Shown here: in pieces, positions 59,712 through 64,000 of the stretch
How the letters are laid out: every line of letters begins with the position of its first letter
How positions within the stretch are numbered: position 1 is the first letter of the stretch
DNA from: an uncultured Clostridia bacterium
GTDB lineage: Bacteria; Bacillota; Clostridia; Lachnospirales; Anaerotignaceae
DNA length: 64,000 bases
Assembly: GCA_944377425.1 (NCBI GenBank)
Contig: CALWEX010000054.1
Coordinates: 1 to 64,000, forward strand
Direction: 5' to 3'
Notes under the pieces: model-generated
Databases searched by the model: none
What the model saw: the letters and a program-made list of their open reading frames with translations, nothing else
Told to the model about the DNA's origin: nothing
Translations under genes and position numbers: made by a program

Positions 59712-60146
59712 TTATATCTCACAGCCTTTTTTACTGCGTTTAACCATTTCAACACATGTATCAACAGCTTCTTCTATCATTTTAGGCATAGAGTCCGAGC
59801 ACATACCAACTACATAAATACCGCAGCGTTTAATAGGTATTAATATTTTTTCAGCCGGGCTTTCGCTTATGGCCCTTGCCATTTTATGGCTCAGCTCACC
59901 AAACATTGAATTAGAAGATATAATGCCAATACTTCCCATTATAATATCAGCTCTTGCAGCATTAACTTTAATTGCGTTTTCACCTGTAGCTGCTTTATCA
60001 GCTCCGGCTTTAATCATGTTAGCCGTTGCTATGGAGTTTGTGCCTATTGCTATAAGCTGATTTTCAGGACCTAAAAGAGGCTTTAATTTTTCTATTATTG
60101 CTTTGCCCATTCCGCCGCCCTGTCCGTCTACAACCATAATAACCAT
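59712..60146 (-). CDS. DUF3842 protein
   Basis: A 144-residue conserved protein typical of Clostridia, recognised by its start MVIMVVDGQGGGMGKAI and by IGTNSIATANMIKAGAD and IMGSIGIISSNSMFGEL. The glycine-rich beginning suggests a nucleotide-binding Rossmann-like fold. Function unknown. ATG 60146 follows GGAGGAA. It lies between the metallophosphoesterase and mntP genes (6 and 9 bases), in one operon. Confidence 0.85.
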   Translation of the reverse strand: MVIMVVDGQGGGMGKAIIEKLKPLLGPENQLIAIGTNSIATANMIKAGADKAATGENAIKVNAARADIIMGSIGIISSNSMFGELSHKMARAISESPAEKILIPIKRCGIYVVGMCSDSMPKMIEEAVDTCVEMVKRSKKGCEI

Positions 60147-60152
60147 TTTAAT

Positions 60153-60854
60153 TTATTCCTCCTCATATATAAGCTGCGGCGTAAAATTAATATAATCCGC
60201 CGAAACAAGTTTGTACTCTATTTTTTCAATTATACCTTGAAATCCCGTTTTAAAATTATCTGCTCCATGCAGATGGCCATAAACGGCTTTTATTATAGGA
60301 TAATTTTTAAAAAGCTCACATATATCACTGCCCGTTTCACCAAAAAGCAAAGGTGGATAGTGGCTCATAAATATAATTTTTTCGCACTTTTTACGCATAG
60401 CTGCATCAAGGGAAAGTTTTGCACGTATAACTTCGCGCCTATAAATTTTTATATCCTCCGCCTCAGTGCTGTCTTTTTTCCACAGTCTTGCGCCGCAAAT
60501 AGCAGTTTTTCCATCAGGCAGCATAAAGCAGTCGTTCTGCAAAAAATACATTCCGCTTTTTGCGTAAAGCCCATTAAGGCGTGAAACACTGCTCCACCAA
60601 TAATCATGGTTTCCTCTTAAAAGCACTTTATTTCCTTTTAAGTCTTTAATAAATAAAATATCTTTTTCGGCCTCATTAAAGCCCATAGCCCAAGAAATAT
60701 CCCCCGGTATAAGTACTATATCGTTGTCACGCACAATACTGTTCCAGTTTGTCTGTATTTTTTCAGCATGGTTTTCCCATTCACCGCCGAACTTATCCAT
60801 AGGCTTATTAACCGAATGTCCCAAATGAAGGTCCGATAAAGCAAATACCCTCAT
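60153..60854 (-). CDS. Metallophosphoesterase
   Basis: A 233-residue calcineurin-like phosphoesterase with the full di-metal set: ALSDLHLGH, PGDISWAM, LRGNHDYWW, MSHYPPLL and VYGHLHG. ATG 60854 is used, since the ATG at 60866 forms part of the Shine-Dalgarno (ATGGAGG). Cytoplasmic, substrate unknown. It heads the operon with DUF3842 and mntP. Similar proteins in Firmicutes are annotated as YkuE-like or serine/threonine phosphatases, but I see no specificity mark. Confidence 0.92.
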   Translation of the reverse strand: MRVFALSDLHLGHSVNKPMDKFGGEWENHAEKIQTNWNSIVRDNDIVLIPGDISWAMGFNEAEKDILFIKDLKGNKVLLRGNHDYWWSSVSRLNGLYAKSGMYFLQNDCFMLPDGKTAICGARLWKKDSTEAEDIKIYRREVIRAKLSLDAAMRKKCEKIIFMSHYPPLLFGETGSDICELFKNYPIIKAVYGHLHGADNFKTGFQGIIEKIEYKLVSADYINFTPQLIYEEE

Positions 60855-60980
60855 AAAAGCCTCCATATTTTGTATTATTTGATTTAATTATTTTACTATT
60901 TATTCATGTTTTTAGCAACTTAATATTAATTAATCTGTTTAAAGTATAACAAATTCAGTTCATTTAATATTATAAACCGT

Positions 60981-61009
60981 TTGTATTTTTTAATTAATAA
61001 ATGTATAAT
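60981..61009 (+). promoter_or_regulatory. Promoter of the second aminotransferase
   Basis: TTGTAT (60981-60986), 17 bases, TATAAT (61004-61009), 33 bases before the start codon. Confidence 0.75.
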
Positions 61010-61042
61010 AGGAAAAACAAATAAAGGCAGGAGGTACAAATA

Positions 61043-62221
61043 ATGCCAAAATTAAGCAATAGAACAGATACATTTACAGAATCTATGATTCGTAAAATGA
61101 CAAGAATATCAATTGATAATAACGCTATAAATCTTTCACAGGGCTTTCCTGACTTTAATCCGCCTAAAGCTCTTCTTGACCGACTTGCTGAAGTTTCTTA
61201 CGAAAACCATCATCAATACGAAGTAACATGGGGTTCACAAGCTATAAGAGAAGGCCTTGCAAAAAAACATTTTCATTTTACTGGCCAGAAAATAGACCCT
61301 GACAAAAATATAGTTGTAACATGCGGCAGCACTGAGGCAATGATGGCTTCTATGCTCACTGTTTGCAATCCTGGAGAAAAGGTAATTGTTTTTTCACCTT
61401 TTTATGAAAACTACAGTGCAGATGCTATACTTTCCAGCGCTCAGCCTATATTCGTACCGCTTAACCCGCCAGATTTTACATTTGACCCAAATGTACTTGA
61501 AGAAGCTTTTAAACAGGGTCCAAAAGCTATTATTGTCTGCAATCCTTCTAACCCAAGTGGAAGAGTATTTACAGAAAGCGAGCTTAAAATAATAGCTGAT
61601 TTAGCTGTTAAATACGACACATTTGTTATAACAGATGAAGTTTATGAGCATATAGTTTACAAGCCTTTTAAGCACGTATATTTTTCAAACCTTCCAGGTA
61701 TGAGAGAAAGAACAATTACATGTAATTCCCTTTCAAAAACATATTCTATAACCGGCTGGCGTTTAGGTTACGTCGTAGCTGAGGAATACATAATTGACCG
61801 TGTTAAAAAAGTACATGACTTTCTTACAGTAGGCGCTGCCGCTCCGCTTCAGGAAGCTGTTGTTACTGCTCTTAATTTTGATGACAGTTATTACGATGAG
61901 CTTTTGGGTATTTATACCGATAGGAAAGAACTTTTTATTAATGGCCTTAAAAATATGGGCTTTGACTATACAGACCCTCAAGGCGCATACTATGTAATGG
62001 TTAATGTAGGAAAATATGGTGTTACAGATGATATTAAATTCTGTGAATGGATGGCACGTGAAGTAGGCGTAGGCGCTGTTCCAGGCTCAAGTTTCTTTAA
62101 TGAAAATATAAATAACTATGTTCGTTTCCATTTTGCCAAAAGTCGTGAAACACTTACAGAAGCACTTAACAGACTTGAAACTCTCGACAAGAAGGCTCTT
62201 AACGCTAAAGGCTGCTTCTAA
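61043..62221 (+). CDS. PLP-dependent class I/II aminotransferase
   Basis: A 392-residue fold-type I aminotransferase. Marks: INLSQGFPDFNPP near residue 35, TCGSTEAMMASM (phosphate cup), NPSNPSGRVF, VITDEVYEHIVY, and the Schiff-base Lys in NSLSKTYSITGWRLGYV near 237; the substrate Arg is in NYVRFHFAKS. The SQGFPDF start resembles the kynurenine/methionine aminotransferase-like group (YbdL, PatA) rather than AspB at 13957. AGGAGG is upstream of ATG 61043, and a good promoter precedes it. Monocistronic. Confidence 0.9.
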   Translation: MPKLSNRTDTFTESMIRKMTRISIDNNAINLSQGFPDFNPPKALLDRLAEVSYENHHQYEVTWGSQAIREGLAKKHFHFTGQKIDPDKNIVVTCGSTEAMMASMLTVCNPGEKVIVFSPFYENYSADAILSSAQPIFVPLNPPDFTFDPNVLEEAFKQGPKAIIVCNPSNPSGRVFTESELKIIADLAVKYDTFVITDEVYEHIVYKPFKHVYFSNLPGMRERTITCNSLSKTYSITGWRLGYVVAEEYIIDRVKKVHDFLTVGAAAPLQEAVVTALNFDDSYYDELLGIYTDRKELFINGLKNMGFDYTDPQGAYYVMVNVGKYGVTDDIKFCEWMAREVGVGAVPGSSFFNENINNYVRFHFAKSRETLTEALNRLETLDKKALNAKGCF

Positions 62222-62254
62222 TATTCAGCATTAAATTTTATAAATAAACAATAT

Positions 62255-62300
62255 AAAACCCCTGCATATATTTAAACAAATAATGCTGGGGTTTTATTTT
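62255..62300 (+). terminator. Intrinsic terminator
   Basis: AAAACCCC-T-GCAT (62255-62267) pairs with ATGC-T-GGGGTTTT (62283-62295), then T-rich. Confidence 0.88.
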
Positions 62301-62362
62301 ATTATATCAGATACATAAAAAACAAAGGGCACCTATAAAGTGCCCTAATTAATTTTTATATT

Positions 62363-62599
62363 TTACAATATATCACATTTTTTGCAGTTGTCAAACTTTA
62401 TCAGCAATATGCCGAATATTACGCACAGTATAGCACATATAAAGGAGCCGGCGTTGCCGTAGCTTAAAAAGCTTTTAAAGCAGCTGCCTGAAGTGCTGGA
62501 ATTTATAAAAGCTGTATTTAAAGCTGCGTATGTAAAAGCCTGAACCCACATAGCTGCCCCCAAAAACATAAATAACAAACCTAAATCTTTTTTATCCAT
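62363..62599 (-). CDS. Small membrane protein
   Basis: A 78-residue protein with two hydrophobic helices (about 6-28 and 50-70) joined by a Ser/Asn loop with one Cys, and a short cytoplasmic tail NCKKCD ending in a CxxC pair. I do not recognise the family. GGAGGAG lies before ATG 62599. It lies 27 bases after the winged-helix regulator on the same strand and is probably co-transcribed with it. Confidence 0.65.
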   Translation of the reverse strand: MDKKDLGLLFMFLGAAMWVQAFTYAALNTAFINSSTSGSCFKSFLSYGNAGSFICAILCVIFGILLIKFDNCKKCDIL

Positions 62600-62626
62600 A
62601 ACACTTCTCCTCCTTAACTGTCAAAT

Positions 62627-63040
62627 TCAGCCTACCCTGTAGCCTACACCCCATACAGCCTTTACAAAATGAGGCTTCTTAGGGTCATGCTCAATTTTCA
62701 TTCTTATGCGTCTAATATGTACAGCAATTACGTTTTCTTCTACACCTATTGTTTCAACATGCCATATAGCTCTGTAAATCTGTTCTGCCGAAAGTACTCT
62801 GCCCTTCTGCTTCATAAGTATGCACAATATGTTATACTCTGTAGGTGTTAAAGCAATACTTCTTCCGTCTACTGTTACACGTTTTTTCTCGTCATCAATT
62901 TCCAAACCGTCAAAACGGTAGATATAATCTGATGTATCTGTTATTTTTGTTTCGTCTGCCTCAAATCCGTTTTCGAAAAGCAGTTTTTTTAATTTCTCAA
63001 GTTTTTCCGTATCGTTTACCTGTATAGTGATGTATGCCAT
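62627..63040 (-). CDS. OmpR-type winged-helix regulator without receiver domain
   Basis: A 137-residue protein whose residues 40-137 are a complete OmpR/PhoB DNA-binding domain (ALTPTEYNILCILMKQKGR, ENVIAVHIRRIRMKIEHDP, VKAVWGVGYRVG). The first 35 residues (ITIQVNDTEKLEKLKKLLF) are too short for a receiver and carry no phospho-Asp. A GGAGGG site before ATG 63040 and no upstream homology indicate that it is complete. It would respond to something other than a histidine kinase. It lies between an unknown large gene and a small membrane protein on the same strand. Confidence 0.88.
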   Translation of the reverse strand: MAYITIQVNDTEKLEKLKKLLFENGFEADETKITDTSDYIYRFDGLEIDDEKKRVTVDGRSIALTPTEYNILCILMKQKGRVLSAEQIYRAIWHVETIGVEENVIAVHIRRIRMKIEHDPKKPHFVKAVWGVGYRVG

Positions 63041-63084
63041 ATTACTACCCTCCGTTCAATAGTACGCCTTTAAGTATTTAATGT

Positions 63085-64000
63085 TTAATTCTGTTTGATA
63101 AAATCAGGGACATGTCCATTTTTAAAACCGCATCCTATATTGTAATATCCATTGTATTTTTCAGGCTTAATAGAAATATCAACATCGTAGTCATTATTGT
63201 AATGTGAATTTACGGCACTGAAATATACCTGGCTTCTTGCATAAACAGCATCTAAAATTTCTTCTATCTGGTCAGCATCTGTAATCTCAATAGGTTCTGT
63301 ATTGTTAACATAATCATAAACTGTTACCGAGAAAACATCTTCTTTGCTAACTCTTTCATTAATATCTATTCCCTGCTTTTGTAAAACAGCTTTTGTATTT
63401 TCAAAAGAGTCGAAAACTGGAAATTCGTAGTAAATGTTTATTGAATCATCCATACCTGAATTTTCGTCTGCATTATCATTTTTTATAACAGCGTACATTT
63501 CCAAATATCCTGAAGCAAGAGTGTTTTCAACATCGCTAAATGTCATATCGATAAAATCTTTTTTGTAAGCACTTATAAGCTCATTATTTAAACCATTTGA
63601 CAATGTCTCAGTAATAAAGTCATTGCTGTAACGGATTTCGTATAAGCTTTCATTCTTTGCGAATATGCTGTCAAAAAGCTGCAAATAGTTTTCTTTAAAA
63701 TTAACATCAGCAAATATTCTGTTTAAAAGCTCTTGATTTTCTTTATAATCAAAGTATACATTTCTGTATACACTCTTGCCATTTGACAGTGTATATTTCA
63801 TTGTGGCACTTATTGTATATGGATTATCCTCTGAGCCATATCCTGTGCTGTAGTTATCTATCTCCTGTGCCGCAGTATACGCTATATCGCATAATAGAGA
63901 TTTGTCTATTATATTCATGTTGTTAAATCTGTATCTGTCACCTGTAACATTGTCATACTCATCATCATAAAAGCTTGCTCTGTTGCCAAAAGGTGTATCA
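63085..64000 (-). CDS. Unknown protein, C-terminal part (gene continues past the window)
   Basis: The frame stays open from the stop at 63085 to base 64000, so the visible 304 codons are only the C-terminal part; the ATG at 63918 is internal. The sequence is soluble, acidic and Tyr/Asn/Asp-rich, with mixed strands and helices (FITETLSNGLNNELISAY; INIYYEFPVFDSFENTKAVL). It may be the extracellular domain of a multi-domain membrane protein such as those with a DUF6449-type end, but this is a low-confidence guess. It lies 44 bases upstream of the winged-helix gene on the same strand. Confidence 0.6.
   Translation of the reverse strand, partial: DTPFGNRASFYDDEYDNVTGDRYRFNNMNIIDKSLLCDIAYTAAQEIDNYSTGYGSEDNPYTISATMKYTLSNGKSVYRNVYFDYKENQELLNRIFADVNFKENYLQLFDSIFAKNESLYEIRYSNDFITETLSNGLNNELISAYKKDFIDMTFSDVENTLASGYLEMYAVIKNDNADENSGMDDSINIYYEFPVFDSFENTKAVLQKQGIDINERVSKEDVFSVTVYDYVNNTEPIEITDADQIEEILDAVYARSQVYFSAVNSHYNNDYDVDISIKPEKYNGYYNIGCGFKNGHVPDFIKQN

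Noticed and set aside
59703-60900. yybP-ykoY manganese riboswitch for mntP
   Set aside because: mntP is third in an operon with nine bases before it; no aptamer-like sequence was seen upstream of the operon.
63085-63918. Complete gene starting at ATG 63918
   Set aside because: The frame stays open to the window edge with protein-like sequence, and no ribosome site precedes this ATG.
1-64000. CRISPR array
   Set aside because: No regularly spaced short repeats with unique spacers were found; the only tandem repeats are the long units near 2-3 kb.

Overview
The window looks like a chromosomal segment of a low-GC, anaerobic, endospore-forming Firmicute of the Clostridia (a Lachnospiraceae or Anaerotignum-like lineage is my guess; there is no 16S here to settle it). 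The evidence is two pyruvate:ferredoxin oxidoreductases, many sporulation and germination genes (a gerA-type operon, spoIIR, sleB, a DacF-like carboxypeptidase, a GerMN protein, a PdaB-like deacetylase), AT-rich spacers, purine-rich Shine-Dalgarno sites and frequent TTG starts.

Layout. 1-3.7 kb: end of a stalk-domain surface protein, dUTPase, an XRE regulator with a palindromic operator, and a 1.1 kb tract of tandem non-coding repeats. 3.7-11.6 kb: nifJ1 and a MoxR ATPase / VWA metallopeptidase-like / leucine-rich-repeat operon. 11.7-18.3 kb: HAD phosphatase, MsrA-MsrB fusion, aminotransferase, a coiled-coil orphan, a dicarboxylate symporter and an RmlD-like reductase. 18.5-25.6 kb: sleB, spoIIR, gerAA-AB-AC, a TolC-family protein and a stalk-domain protein.

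25.8-42.1 kb holds the main discovery. A PdaB/NodB-type polysaccharide deacetylase gene is split into a 5' part (25763-26298) and a 3' part (41815-42055) by 15,516 bp. The insert has a SpoIVCA-like large serine recombinase at its right end. Both junctions contain the dinucleotide GA. Joining the outer halves at GA gives an uninterrupted 258-codon gene, restores the NodB motif 4 (DVDSLDW), and forms a dyad (CCAGT-N8-GA-N8-ACTGG). Joining the inner halves gives a second, different dyad (GGCATT-N4-GA-N4-AATGCC). These are the expected attB and attP of a serine integrase. The arrangement resembles the sigK skin element, but in a cell-wall deacetylase gene. The cargo is metabolic rather than phage-like: MarR with a lipoprotein adaptor and RND pump; a TPP-riboswitch operon (ThiY-like binding protein plus M20 hydrolase) followed by two half-size chromate transporters; a cobalamin riboswitch with cbiMNQO; a HAD phosphatase; and two unknown genes.

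42.1-49.5 kb: a possible small RNA or attenuated leader, an XRE gene, a structured non-coding region, then a minus-strand run comEA - response regulator - histidine kinase - GerMN - comEC - holA. 49.9-55.1 kb: DacF-like carboxypeptidase, tRNA-Gly(CCC), a radical SAM protein, and a DUF2975-XRE-DUF4173 operon. 55.3-64 kb: nifJ2, mntP, a DUF3842 protein, a metallophosphoesterase, a second aminotransferase, a small membrane protein, a receiver-less OmpR-type regulator and the C-terminal part of a protein that continues past the window.

All functional calls come from reading motifs, without database searches. Coordinates of starts were adjusted where a Shine-Dalgarno site favours a downstream codon.
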